A stretch of DNA of 64,000 nucleotides, taken from the NCBI GenBank assembly GCA_017940385.1, contig JAGAYS010000028.1:1-64000 (forward strand), written 5' to 3'. Each line of letters starts with the position of its first letter. Position 1 is the stretch's first letter. This document shows, piece by piece, positions 9,510-18,874 of this stretch. This DNA is from Ruminobacter sp. (lineage in GTDB: Bacteria; Pseudomonadota; Gammaproteobacteria; Enterobacterales; Succinivibrionaceae). Made by a program: the position numbers and the translations under genes. The notes beneath the pieces were generated by a model. That model had not been told where the DNA came from. It saw only the letters and a list, made by a program, of their open reading frames with translations, and did not search any database.

Positions 9510-12500
9510 TTACTGCTTGTTGGTTTCAGGAATGGTGTTTCTGTTTTCCATATCGATATCGATACCGAGGGAACGAATTTCCTTGATTAACACGTTGAAT
9601 GATTCAGGAATTGTTACATCCATTGTGTAATCACCATCAACAATATTCTTATACATCTTGGTACGACCGTTTACGTCATCTGACTTAACGGTAAGCATTT
9701 CTCTTAATGTATAGGCAGCACCGTAAGCTTCAAGAGCCCACACTTCCATTTCACCGAGACGCTGGCCACCGAACTGTGCTTTACCGCCGAGTGGCTGCTG
9801 GGTTACCAGAGAGTAAGAACCGGTAGAACGTGCATGCATCTTGTCATCAACAAGGTGATTCAGCTTGAGCATGTACATGATACCAACCGTTACCTTACGT
9901 TCGAACGGTAAACCGGTACGGCCGTCATAAAGGGTGATCTGGCCTGATTCAGGTAAATCTGCAAGACGCAGCATTTCCTTGATGTACTTTTCTTCGGCAC
10001 CGTCGAATACAGGGGTAGCTACAGGCAGACCGTTTCTCAGGTTTTGTGCCAGAGTCATTACTTCTTCATCGTTGAGAGAAGAAATATCAACGCCCTGGGC
10101 GTTACCGCCGATGTCGTAAATCTTCTGCAGGAATTCACGGTGTTCTGCAATTGCACGCTGTTCTCTGATCATGCGGTCAATCTTTTCACCGATACCCTTG
10201 GCAGCAAGACCAAGGTGAACTTCGAGCACCTGACCGATGTTCATACGTGAAGGTACGCCCAACGGATTCAGTACGATGTCTACAGGACGTCCGTTTTCAT
10301 CGTAAGGCATGTCTTCAATAGGACAAATCTTTGAAATAACACCCTTGTTACCGTGACGACCGGCCATCTTATCACCAGGCTGAATATGACGCTTAACGGC
10401 GAGGTAAACCTTAACCATCTTCTGTACGCCCGGAGCGAGATCGTCACCCTTGGTGATCTTTCTCTTATGGGCTTCAAGCTTGGCGTCGTATTCACGCTTT
10501 AACAGAACGATCTGGTTCTGCATTTCTTCGAGACGGCGCTGTGCGTCTTCATTGTTAAGGGACTGGCTGAACAGATCAGCATCTTCAATTGCGTCAACAT
10601 TCTTAACACCGTTCTTTTCAAGGAGGTGACGAACGTTGCGGTAAATACCTGAACACAGGAAGTCGAGCTCTTCGTTGAGATCCTTCTTGGTCTTGGCAAT
10701 CATGCTTTCTTCAATCTGCTTGGCTCTTTCGTCCTTTTCAAGACCTTCACGGGTGAATACCTGAACGTCAACAACGGTTGCGTGAGTACCTGCAGGAACA
10801 CGTAAAGAAGTATCCTTAACTTCAGCGGCCTTTTCACCAAAGATTGCGCGTAAAAGTTTTTCTTCTGGAGTTAACTGGGTTTCTCCCTTAGGAGTTACCT
10901 TACCTACCAGAATATCGCCACCCTTAACTTCAGCACCGATGCAAACGATACCTGACTTGTCCAGCTTGCTGAGTGCAGCTTCGCCCACATTCGGAATATC
11001 CGCGGTGATGTCTTCGGCACCAAGCTTGGTGTCACGTGCGGTACAGGTCTGTTCGATAATGTGAATGGTAGTTAAACGGTCTTCGTTTGCAACTCTTTCA
11101 GATACCAGGATGGAGTCTTCGAAGTTGTAGCCGTTCCAAGGCATGAACGCAACGCGGAGGTTCTGACCGAGAGCGAGTTCACCGAGGTCGGTTGAAGAAC
11201 CGTCGGCAATAACGTCACCAACCTTCACGATTTCGCCAAGACTTACGCATGGACGCTTGTTGAGGCAGGTGTTCTGGTTAGAACGGGTGTACTTTGACAG
11301 ATTGTAAATATCAATGCCAGGTTCACCGTCGCGAACTTCTTCAATGTTTACCTTGATGATGATTCTTGCACCGTCAACGTAGATTACTTCACCGCCGTGC
11401 TTTGCAATGGTGGTAACGCCTGAGTCAACGGCTACCGCTCTTTCCATGCCGGTACCTACGAATGGCTTTTCAGACAATACGGTAGGAACAGCCTGACGCT
11501 GCATGTTACAACCCATCAGTGCACGGTTAGCATCATCGTGTTCAAGGAACGGAATGAGTGAAGCTGACACGGAAATAATCTGCTGTGGAGACACGTCCAT
11601 GTACTTAACGTCACTTGCGTGCTTAAACACTGATTCACCGTGTTCACGGCAAGGAATCAGATCTGAAGTGAAGCGGCCTTCGCTGTCGATTGGAGCGTTA
11701 GCCTGTGCAATGATGTATGAACCTTCTTCAACTGCTGACAGGTATTCGAAATCATCGGTAACCTTTCCGTCAACTACGCGGCGGTACGGAGTTTCAAGGA
11801 AGCCGTACTCGTTGCAGCGTGAGAATACTGACAGTGAGTTGATAAGACCGATGTTCGGACCTTCAGGAGTTTCAATCGGACAGAGACGGCCGTAGTGAGT
11901 TGGGTGTACGTCTCGAACTTCGAAGCCTGCACGTTCTCTGGTAAGACCGCCAGGACCTAAGGCACTGATACGGCGCTTGTGAGAGATTTCGGAAAGCGGA
12001 TTGTTCTGGTCCATGAACTGAGAAAGCTGTGAACTGCTGAAAAATTCCTTAATTGCGGCACTTACAGGCTTAGCATTGATTAAGTCATCAGGCATTAAGG
12101 TTTCAAGTTCATTCTTGTTCAGACGATCGGCCACAGCCTTCTGAATTCTGAGAAGACCGATACGGAACTGGTTTGCAGTCTGTTCACCTACGCTGCGGAT
12201 ACGGCGGTTACCCAGATGGTCGATATCGTCCACGCTGGCCTTACCGTCACGAATCTTAATAAGGTAACGCATTACCTTGATGATGTCGCCGTTGGAGAGA
12301 ACAGGTGAAGGAGCGCTGAATGCATAAGATGCAGACGGCTTTGAAGGAATTTCTATTTCACCATCAAAGTCAGCAACGTTTTCATTCAGAGACAGATCCT
12401 TGATCTTAACCGCAAAGGCATCCTTTACGGAACCGTCAGCAAATTTAAGCTTGTGAATGTAACGGCCTTCATTGTCGGTTGCCTTTTCGTTGGCTGGAAT

Positions 12501-13982
12501 TGCCATTCTGTCGATTGAATCGAAGAACTTGAGGTAACCGCGGACAGGAATGCCGGTAGGAATGAGTGAACCGGTACCTGATTCGCCGAGGAGCTTCTTT
12601 GCACGCTTGAAGAATTCAGGGAACTGGCAGTATGCAATACCGTCCTTGAAGTATACAGGAGCTTCAGGGGTATTGAATTCACCGTTTTTGATCATAGCCT
12701 TAACAGCTTCGGAAACGGTAAGTGATTCCTTGAAGTGTTCATCGAACTTCATACGGCCCACGTCTGACAGATCGTAACGGTCGTTATCGAAGAACATTCT
12801 CTGAACGTAATCGCTGGCAACGTCCTTTTCAAGACGGTCGCCAGGACGCATCATGCCGTAAATTGCGAAAATGGCTTCTTCACGGGTCTTGGTGGTATCG
12901 TTGTTCAGAGTGCTGGAAATGAACGCACCGGTATCAATGATTGAAGTGAAGATGGTTTCAAACTTCTTGATGCCGTTTTCGGTCAGTGCAGCCAGGGTGT
13001 CAAGAGTGACCTGGGTGTTGCATTCGGCAATGATATTGCCTTCCTTGTCGTAGTAGTTCTTTGCAAGAACCTTATCAACGATGTACTCGGCAGGAATTTC
13101 AATTGCTGGAACCTTGTGGCCCTTTGAAATTTCAATGAAGCTCTTGAATTCTGACTTTTCGAGCTTGTCAATGTGACGCTTGGTGATCTTCTTGCCCTTT
13201 TCAGCAATAACAACGTCACCGCCCTTGAGGTCGAAAGGAAGAACCTGACCCTGAAGTCTTTCAGGAATCATTTCCATTAACAGCTTCTTGCCCTTTACTT
13301 CATAGAATGTGGTATTGAAGAAGGTATCAAGAATCTGTTCGTTGGTGAAGCCGTAGGCGCGGAGCAGCTGGGTTGCCGGAAGCTTGCGCTTGCGGTCGAT
13401 ACGTACGAACAGGTTGTCCTTGTGGTCGAATTCGAATTCGAGCCATGAACCGCGAGCAGGGATGATACGTGAACTGAAGATTGTACGGCCAGGATAGTTC
13501 TTACCCTTATCGCTGTCGAAGAATACACCAGGAGAACGGTGTAACTGAGATACTACAACTCGTTCAGTACCGTTGATGATGAAGGTACCGTTTTCGGTCA
13601 TGAGCGGAATTTCGCCCATGTAAACTTCCTGCTGCTTTGCATGGATAACCTTCTTTCCGTCCTTTTCACGGAGGGTATAAAGAAGGGTCACGCGCAGAGG
13701 AGCCTGATATGAAGCACCGCGGATTAAACATTCCCTAACATTGAATTCAGGTTCACCGAGTCTGAACTTGATATACTCAAGAGAAGCCTGGCCATTCTGG
13801 CTCTTAATTGGGAAAACACTGCGCAGTGCATCGGACAGACCGCAATCGCCGTTTGAGTTCGGGGTAATGAACTGGGCGTATGAATCAACCTGGGTTGAAA
13901 TCAGATACGGAATGTCAATGAACTGAGTCATTTGTCCAAAATTCTTACGAATTCGCTTTTTCTCAGTATTAGATATCTTCAT
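9510..13982 (-). CDS. rpoB: DNA-directed RNA polymerase subunit beta
   Basis: Core RNA polymerase subunit forming half of the active cleft and the rifampicin pocket. The rifampicin region reads [12 protein letters not shown] then [12 protein letters not shown], with the Asp, His and Ser of a drug-sensitive enzyme. The C-terminal switch and clamp sequence [16 protein letters not shown] is intact. At 1490 residues it is about 150 longer than E. coli RpoB. Most of the excess is one insert of about 130 residues (about 420-560) between GRMKF (409-413) and DIIKVM; it contains [20 protein letters not shown] and a Pro/Ser-rich end. The ATG follows GGAG by 11 bases. rplJL is not upstream as it is in most bacteria. 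Confidence 0.98.
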   Translation of the reverse strand: MKISNTEKKRIRKNFGQMTQFIDIPYLISTQVDSYAQFITPNSNGDCGLSDALRSVFPIKSQNGQASLEYIKFRLGEPEFNVRECLIRGASYQAPLRVTLLYTLREKDGKKVIHAKQQEVYMGEIPLMTENGTFIINGTERVVVSQLHRSPGVFFDSDKGKNYPGRTIFSSRIIPARGSWLEFEFDHKDNLFVRIDRKRKLPATQLLRAYGFTNEQILDTFFNTTFYEVKGKKLLMEMIPERLQGQVLPFDLKGGDVVIAEKGKKITKRHIDKLEKSEFKSFIEISKGHKVPAIEIPAEYIVDKVLAKNYYDKEGNIIAECNTQVTLDTLAALTENGIKKFETIFTSIIDTGAFISSTLNNDTTKTREEAIFAIYGMMRPGDRLEKDVASDYVQRMFFDNDRYDLSDVGRMKFDEHFKESLTVSEAVKAMIKNGEFNTPEAPVYFKDGIAYCQFPEFFKRAKKLLGESGTGSLIPTGIPVRGYLKFFDSIDRMAIPANEKATDNEGRYIHKLKFADGSVKDAFAVKIKDLSLNENVADFDGEIEIPSKPSASYAFSAPSPVLSNGDIIKVMRYLIKIRDGKASVDDIDHLGNRRIRSVGEQTANQFRIGLLRIQKAVADRLNKNELETLMPDDLINAKPVSAAIKEFFSSSQLSQFMDQNNPLSEISHKRRISALGPGGLTRERAGFEVRDVHPTHYGRLCPIETPEGPNIGLINSLSVFSRCNEYGFLETPYRRVVDGKVTDDFEYLSAVEEGSYIIAQANAPIDSEGRFTSDLIPCREHGESVFKHASDVKYMDVSPQQIISVSASLIPFLEHDDANRALMGCNMQRQAVPTVLSEKPFVGTGMERAVAVDSGVTTIAKHGGEVIYVDGARIIIKVNIEEVRDGEPGIDIYNLSKYTRSNQNTCLNKRPCVSLGEIVKVGDVIADGSSTDLGELALGQNLRVAFMPWNGYNFEDSILVSERVANEDRLTTIHIIEQTCTARDTKLGAEDITADIPNVGEAALSKLDKSGIVCIGAEVKGGDILVGKVTPKGETQLTPEEKLLRAIFGEKAAEVKDTSLRVPAGTHATVVDVQVFTREGLEKDERAKQIEESMIAKTKKDLNEELDFLCSGIYRNVRHLLEKNGVKNVDAIEDADLFSQSLNNEDAQRRLEEMQNQIVLLKREYDAKLEAHKRKITKGDDLAPGVQKMVKVYLAVKRHIQPGDKMAGRHGNKGVISKICPIEDMPYDENGRPVDIVLNPLGVPSRMNIGQVLEVHLGLAAKGIGEKIDRMIREQRAIAEHREFLQKIYDIGGNAQGVDISSLNDEEVMTLAQNLRNGLPVATPVFDGAEEKYIKEMLRLADLPESGQITLYDGRTGLPFERKVTVGIMYMLKLNHLVDDKMHARSTGSYSLVTQQPLGGKAQFGGQRLGEMEVWALEAYGAAYTLREMLTVKSDDVNGRTKMYKNIVDGDYTMDVTIPESFNVLIKEIRSLGIDIDMENRNTIPETNKQ

Positions 13983-14268
13983 TGAAAAGATTACTCCAAA
14001 GATTATTACTAATTTTGTAGACTTAAATACAATTTAAAAATTTTTAAACTCTCATCAGCTTATTATTTTAAGATTCAGCTGTCTGTCGCGGCCAAGGTCA
14101 GGGAAACACGCGTTTGCCGGCCTCTTTACGACATCCTCCTTTAAGGAATTCCATGAACGGAAGCACCCCGTTTTTTCTATCTTTATACAGCCTGTTTTCA
14201 ATGCTTTGAACGCATTTTGAACGGCTCGGAACGTCATTTCTTAAAAATTAAGCGTAGATAAATTCAGA
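13983..14268 (-). other. Long 5' leader of the rpoBC transcript
   Basis: If transcription starts near 14262 the rpoB mRNA has a leader of about 280 bases. A 60-codon frame (14055-14237) begins soon after the predicted start point, but it lacks a ribosome binding site and looks unlike a known leader peptide. An isolated AAAGGAGG sits near 14130 on the minus strand, with no good start codon after it. Possible attenuation or autoregulation is inference. Confidence 0.35.
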
Positions 14269-14303
14269 ATTATAACAAAAATTTCTTATGTTTTGGAAAA
14301 TTT
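14269..14303 (-). promoter_or_regulatory. Probable rpoBC promoter
   Basis: A perfect TATAAT on the minus strand (14269-14274) is preceded by TTG, giving a partly extended -10, and by TTCCAA about 18 bases upstream as a weak -35. It is the best sigma-70-like site between rnd and rpoB. Confidence 0.5.
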
Positions 14304-14542
14304 TTACTCTCTTGAATTTTTTATAAGGATCTTGATTGTTTTTTAATCAATTGATTCAAAAAACATGTACTAATCCGCAATTTTAAGATATTCATGAAAC
14401 CGGATGGAACGATTATTGAGTATATGATACCGTCTGTCTTATGACCTGCCGCCAATATTCCGTGAACTGTCATTTCCGGAACATTTCAGCCCCGTGAAGA
14501 TTCACGCCGCTTATTTCTTACAGGTCATCATAAACAGACAAT

Positions 14543-15724
14543 TTATACATCCATATTATCTGCTGAAGGAGATGCACTGCAGAGTTTCTGGATCCGGCTT
14601 CTGAAATTATCCAGACTTCCAAGCATTTCAGCGCGCCACCCCTGCTCTATCAGAGATTTTACGCTGCCGGCATACATGACGGTATACATAAAATCCTCAA
14701 GAAGACGACGACTGGCCACAAGCTCCCTTGCAATACCGAATTCTCCGGCCTTCTTTTTGGCATAGTTCTCCAGTTCCTTTTTGACTGCCCGGAGCTCGGG
14801 ATGCTGATTAACAGAATCAAACGTTTTAAGAACCGGTCTTGACTTGTCTGCCGATGCCTTAAGAGCCGTTCTTATAATAAGATCGCCGTACTTTTTGGCA
14901 ATCTGACAGTTCACTCCGGCTTTTATAAGACTTCCAACATTAAAAACCCCTGCATCTGCGAGCTTTACCAAAACAGTGTTTTTAATAAAAAATGAAAGAG
15001 GGATGTCATCATATTCACATACCTGCTGACGCAGTGAACACAGAGCATGGACAATCCTCAGCTTTCTGCTGTTAAGTTTCCCGGTTCCCTTAAGCTTAAG
15101 ATAGGTAGTGTCGGCACTTCTGATTTCCGTATAGTGCAGAGATTCCGATTCCAGCTCACTCCGGAGAAAGAAAGCAACTTCTGGACGCTGACGGAGCTCT
15201 CCGGTGAAGACGTCGTATATTCTTTTAAGATATATAACATCTTCGACGGCGTAACTGAGCTGTTCATCGGAAAGAGGTCTTCTGGTCCAGTCGGATCTGG
15301 TTTCAGATTTATCAAGAACAATGCCGAGATACTTCTCCACCAGGGCACCTAAACCTACGCCGGTATCGGCATTGACAAAAGCACTGGCAGTCTGCAGATC
15401 ATAAAAATTTTTGGGATAAAGACGACTGAGTCCGTATTTTCTTGCCAGACCGGTGATGATTTCCATATCCTCTGAACCGGCATGACAGATTACCGGACAT
15501 TCCGCATTAACCAGTGCGGATATGATTTTTTCCATGGAAAGCTTTGCCAGCGCATCCACCAGAAACACCTTTCCGTCTATGCACAGCTGAAGAAGACACA
15601 GAACGGGATAATATGTTCTTTCCCTCAGAAATTCCGTATCAAAGGATATATACTCCGGATTCGCCGAAAAAGCCTCCATAAGCGGAGTCATCTGGGCATC
15701 GCTTTCAATAATGATGTAATTCAT
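14543..15724 (-). CDS. rnd: Ribonuclease D
   Basis: 3'-5' exoribonuclease that trims tRNA precursors and other structured RNAs. The product has 393 residues, close to the family's 375. The DEDD nuclease motifs are visible: FDTEFLRE near residue 29, CHAGSEDMEII near 85 and YAVEDVIYLKRIYD near 160. A first HRDC domain follows (SRKLRIVHALCSLRQQVCE); a second helical domain ends the protein. I place the start at the second in-frame ATG (MNYIIIES), because conserved sequence begins there and AGAGAGAA precedes it. It lies upstream of rpoB in the same direction but is separated by 560 bases with a promoter. Confidence 0.93.
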   Translation of the reverse strand: MNYIIIESDAQMTPLMEAFSANPEYISFDTEFLRERTYYPVLCLLQLCIDGKVFLVDALAKLSMEKIISALVNAECPVICHAGSEDMEIITGLARKYGLSRLYPKNFYDLQTASAFVNADTGVGLGALVEKYLGIVLDKSETRSDWTRRPLSDEQLSYAVEDVIYLKRIYDVFTGELRQRPEVAFFLRSELESESLHYTEIRSADTTYLKLKGTGKLNSRKLRIVHALCSLRQQVCEYDDIPLSFFIKNTVLVKLADAGVFNVGSLIKAGVNCQIAKKYGDLIIRTALKASADKSRPVLKTFDSVNQHPELRAVKKELENYAKKKAGEFGIARELVASRRLLEDFMYTVMYAGSVKSLIEQGWRAEMLGSLDNFRSRIQKLCSASPSADNMDV

Positions 15725-15947
15725 AAAAGATTCTCTCTGCAGTCTGAGAGGATTATACACGAATTCCGCGTATCACAAAATTCCGTATGACGTACGGAAC
15801 ATCATGTCCGGCTCATCTGCTCAACTAATCGGCGGAACGGCAAAAACAACGCATGGGATCGGCACCGTGGAGATGAGTGATGTTTGTTTTATTTGCAGAA
15901 CGGAGTAAAAAAACTGTACACCAGCATACTTATCGCGTACGAAAAGA

Positions 15948-16583
15948 CTAGCAGTCAACATCCACGACAACCACCTTATAATCAACAATAATGCTTTCTT
16001 CCACTTTCTGACCGTTCTTATCGGTCTTTTCAGTTTTCTGCATGTACGGCTGCTGATATATGAGGCCGCAGCCGGACGAAGCCTTTAAATTCCCCTTTCC
16101 GTCTGTTGATATTCCCTTTACTGCAGGTGAATTCGGCTGATACATGACTATTCTTCCTGATGACTGAACATCATAAAGCCAGAAAAAATCCGTCTTCTCG
16201 ATATCCGGACTGCTCTTAACCTCGGAGGCCTTACGGGAATGAAGGTGCATTGCTCTTAAAATGCCGTCCTCAGAGGCCTTCGGCCGTCCGTACACCACGC
16301 TGATTCTGGCATTGTCCACGCAGCGGTCGTTAACAGACACTGACTCGTAACAGTCATACGACGTCTCGGTTTTTTCCCGACCTCCGATAAGAGCCCTGTC
16401 GTTAATCATTATCGAAGAGAACTCCACGGCAGCTTTAAGGCCGTGAAGCGCACTGACTCTTGCCTCTTTCTGCAGATTAATGAAATAAGGCATGGCAACA
16501 ACGGCAATAATACCGACGACAACCACCACAATAACCAGTTCTATAAGTGTAAAACCTTTACGCTTAGTCACATCATGATGCAT
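15948..16583 (-). CDS. MshA-like type IV prepilin, divergent member
   Basis: Exported pilin-like protein of 211 residues. It has a short basic leader ending in KRKG, followed by FTLIELVIVVVVVGIIAVVA, the substrate site of the prepilin peptidase and the hydrophobic assembly helix; Glu at mature position 5 is present. After YFINLQKEARVSALHGLKAAVEFSS the globular domain carries cysteine pairs (YDCYE / DRCVD, SGCG, VDC). The start is the ATG preceded by GGAGG at ten bases; an upstream frame extension has no site. It is the most diverged of three neighbouring pilin genes, longer than the other two. Major or minor pilin status cannot be told. Confidence 0.85.
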   Translation of the reverse strand: MHHDVTKRKGFTLIELVIVVVVVGIIAVVAMPYFINLQKEARVSALHGLKAAVEFSSIMINDRALIGGREKTETSYDCYESVSVNDRCVDNARISVVYGRPKASEDGILRAMHLHSRKASEVKSSPDIEKTDFFWLYDVQSSGRIVMYQPNSPAVKGISTDGKGNLKASSGCGLIYQQPYMQKTEKTDKNGQKVEESIIVDYKVVVVDVDC

Positions 16584-16764
16584 TACCGCAAATCCTCCGT
16601 GCGGAATCATTAAAAACACTGAAAATGTCTTTTTAACATCTCAAAAGACGTTTTACGGAAAAAGGACATTCTCAGTGTCTTTCCCAGGAACCAGCCCCGA
16701 CAGAAATATCCTTTAAGGATCATCATTTTTCTTTCCGTGTGAAATTTTTTCATGTTTAAAGGAT

Positions 16765-16800
16765 AAAGAAAAGCCCCAATATCTCATATCGGGGCCTTTA
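16765..16800 (-). terminator. Terminator of the middle pilin gene
   Basis: GGCCCCGATAT pairs with ATATTGGGGC on the minus strand, followed by TTTTCTTT. It lies 16 bases after the stop codon at 16816. Confidence 0.85.
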
Positions 16801-16815
16801 TGAATGAATTATGCG

Positions 16816-17340
16816 TCAGCAACCGTCAGATTCAACAGTGATTGTCGGATTCTTGCCGTCACCAGCAGACTGCTTGTAAGTAATTTTACAGTCTGTTGCA
16901 ACAGGTGCAGAGGTACTGAAGATGTATACAGTACCTGCTTCTGCCTCTTCATAACCCCAGTCCGCAGTCTTGTCACATTCTGTAGATGTTGCTGCTGAAC
17001 ATGAAACCATTTCATCCTGAAGTGTTGCCACAATACCGGCTGCAGTACCTGCAGGATAACCGTAGACGATGTCAACTGAAGCACCTGTAGGACAGGTTGC
17101 TGTTACCCCGGCAGCAGAACATACATCACTGGATTCCAGTTTTTCACGACCTGCAAGAATAGCCTTACTGTAAATCATCGCCGAAGCACTCTTAACGGAA
17201 GCCTTCATACCGTTCAGCGCACTGATACGTGCGTCTGACTGTAAATTCATAAACTTAGGAGCGGCAGTTGCAGCCAAAATACCAAGGATAACAATTACCA
17301 CAACGAGTTCAATTAACGTAAAACCTGACTGTCTTTTCAT
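16816..17340 (-). CDS. MshA-like type IV prepilin
   Basis: Type IV pilin precursor of 174 residues. The leader MKRQSG is followed by FTLIELVVVIVILGILAATA, with the peptidase cleavage site after Gly and Glu at mature position 5. The next stretch PKFMNLQSDARISAL and KASVKSASAMIYSKA is typical of MshA-type pilins of Vibrio and Aeromonas. Cysteines near VCSAAG, ATCPTG, SCSAA, TECDK and the C-terminal DGC could give disulfide loops. GAGGGGC precedes the ATG. It has its own terminator. No pilus assembly ATPase, secretin or peptidase is in the window, so the machinery must be elsewhere. Confidence 0.92.
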   Translation of the reverse strand: MKRQSGFTLIELVVVIVILGILAATAAPKFMNLQSDARISALNGMKASVKSASAMIYSKAILAGREKLESSDVCSAAGVTATCPTGASVDIVYGYPAGTAAGIVATLQDEMVSCSAATSTECDKTADWGYEEAEAGTVYIFSTSAPVATDCKITYKQSAGDGKNPTITVESDGC

Positions 17341-17830
17341 ATTATAAGCCCCTCTGACTATAACCTAGAAAACAAACAATTGAGCGTATGAAATTTTCAT
17401 TCCATACACTCATAATAACAATTACCAATACCCTGCATTGAAATGTTTTGTAATAATCAAAAATAAATCACACTTTCCCATATGCATGTATACAAAAACA
17501 TGCACTGCATCCTAAATTTTTATAACAGAACCAATCTCTCACATACAAAAATAAAGCATTTTTCGGTCCCTTTAATCTCTGTATTTGTATTTTCAGCATG
17601 TTATGAAACAACATTTGCCGGTAAAAGTTTAAGCAGGACGTTTTCTGAGGTGTCAGGTACGACACGGCTCACCTTTTATACGCGGATGGTTTTGCTCCGG
17701 TCAATGGTTCGAGGCTAAATCCCCGGCCTTTTATTGGAGAGCACAGCTCAGAGTGCCATCGAAGGCTGACGCAGTTAATTCAAAACTTCAGGATATAAAC
17801 GCCTTTCTGATTAACCGCCGGCACCAAATG
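17341..17830. other. Intergenic region between two pilin genes
   Basis: About 490 AT-rich bases holding the promoter region of the middle pilin gene. I found no gene, repeat or tRNA in it. Confidence 0.4.
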
Positions 17831-17870
17831 AAAAAATAATAAGGAAATCCCGCATTGAGGACTTCCTTAT
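17831..17870 (-). terminator. Terminator of the third pilin gene
   Basis: AAGGAAGTCC and GGGATTTCCTT form the stem on the minus strand, followed by ATTATTTTTTC. It lies about 35 bases after the stop codon at 17906. Confidence 0.8.
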
Positions 17871-17905
17871 CGTAAACATAACCGAAACTATCCAGTCAGG
17901 CGAAA

Positions 17906-18403
17906 TCAGCATCCGTCTGAATTAACGGTAAATATCGGAGTGGTATTTTCCGAGGCTTCAGTATACTGGACACTGCATCCCAGCTTGTCAGGGCTTGTTG
18001 GAGAATAGAAATAAAGCTTACCGTCTTTTATTTCATACATCCAGTCCCTGTCACAGCTGTCTGCCGTTGAAACGCAGGGTTCTTCCTGCAGTATTTTCAC
18101 TATGCCCGTTGCCGTGGCTGCAGGTCTGCCGTAAACCAGATCCACGGAATCACAGTCTGACGAGCCGGCAACCTTGTCAAGGCATAATTTCCCGGTGGCC
18201 GTTCTCTCAACCCCCGACAGAATAGCCTTACTGTAAACCATGCTCACTCCGCTCTTAAGAGAGGCCTTCAGGCCGTCCAGTGCACTGATTCTGGCATCTG
18301 ACTGTAGATTCATGAATTTTGGTGCGGCGGTAGCGGCAAGAATGCCGAGAATCACGATTACCACCACAAGTTCAATCAATGTAAAGCCGTTTTGTCTTCT
18401 CAT
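17906..18403 (-). CDS. MshA-like type IV prepilin
   Basis: Type IV pilin precursor of 165 residues, clearly a recent paralogue of the gene at 16816. The leader MRRQNG is followed by the same FTLIELVVVIVILGILAATA helix and PKFMNLQSDARISAL. The globular domain differs more: cysteines occur in LCLDK, SDCDS, PCVST, DSCDRD and the final DGC. The start is the ATG after GTGAGG; the frame extends 11 codons further but only the inner start gives a normal pilin leader. Conservation of the assembly helix with divergence of the exposed part suggests antigenic or functional diversification (inference). Confidence 0.9.
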   Translation of the reverse strand: MRRQNGFTLIELVVVIVILGILAATAAPKFMNLQSDARISALDGLKASLKSGVSMVYSKAILSGVERTATGKLCLDKVAGSSDCDSVDLVYGRPAATATGIVKILQEEPCVSTADSCDRDWMYEIKDGKLYFYSPTSPDKLGCSVQYTEASENTTPIFTVNSDGC

Positions 18404-18795
18404 ATCTGCCTCACTTAATGCTTCATGCATTGTCATTCACTGCGTCATTCCATTCCGAAAAAACCGGTTTTAAACCTCCCTTAATATATATCTTAACAAC
18501 ATAATGTCGTTAACACCTTTAAATCTCGGATAAAAAACCGCTACAGGTCATACTTTTGAGAGCGGAATATCAGTTTTTGCCTGACGGATCTCCTTAAGAA
18601 AGCAAAAATTGGTCTTCTTTACGGGACCGGTAATTATTTCTGCCGGAAACAGAAAAAGCCTAAATCAGGAAATTGCCGAATCACGGAAGGACTTATGCCA
18701 TGAGGCCAGGCCGGAACAGCGTGCGCATATCAGACTTTATAATACACACGCACAAAAAACTTTCACAAACGCAGGAAAAGCACCTGAAAACACGA
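18404..18795. other. Intergenic region between pilin gene and fadD
   Basis: Holds the upstream region of the pilin gene and the fadD terminator. Short plus-strand frames here lack coding character. Confidence 0.4.
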
Positions 18796-18827
18796 AAGAC
18801 CGGATGCAGCAGAAAGTATCCGGTCTT
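18796..18827 (-). terminator. fadD terminator
   Basis: AAGACCGGAT and ATCCGGTCTT form a 10-bp stem; on the minus strand it continues TCGTGTTTTC, a weak T tract. It lies about 50 bases after the fadD stop. Confidence 0.65.
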
Positions 18828-18874
18828 CAGACATAAAAACAATCTTTGGCTGGAAATACCCAACCAGACTATCC

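Noticed and set aside
14055-14237. 60-codon frame inside the rpoB leader, a possible leader peptide
   Set aside because: No ribosome binding site and no run of regulatory codons; kept only as a note on the leader.
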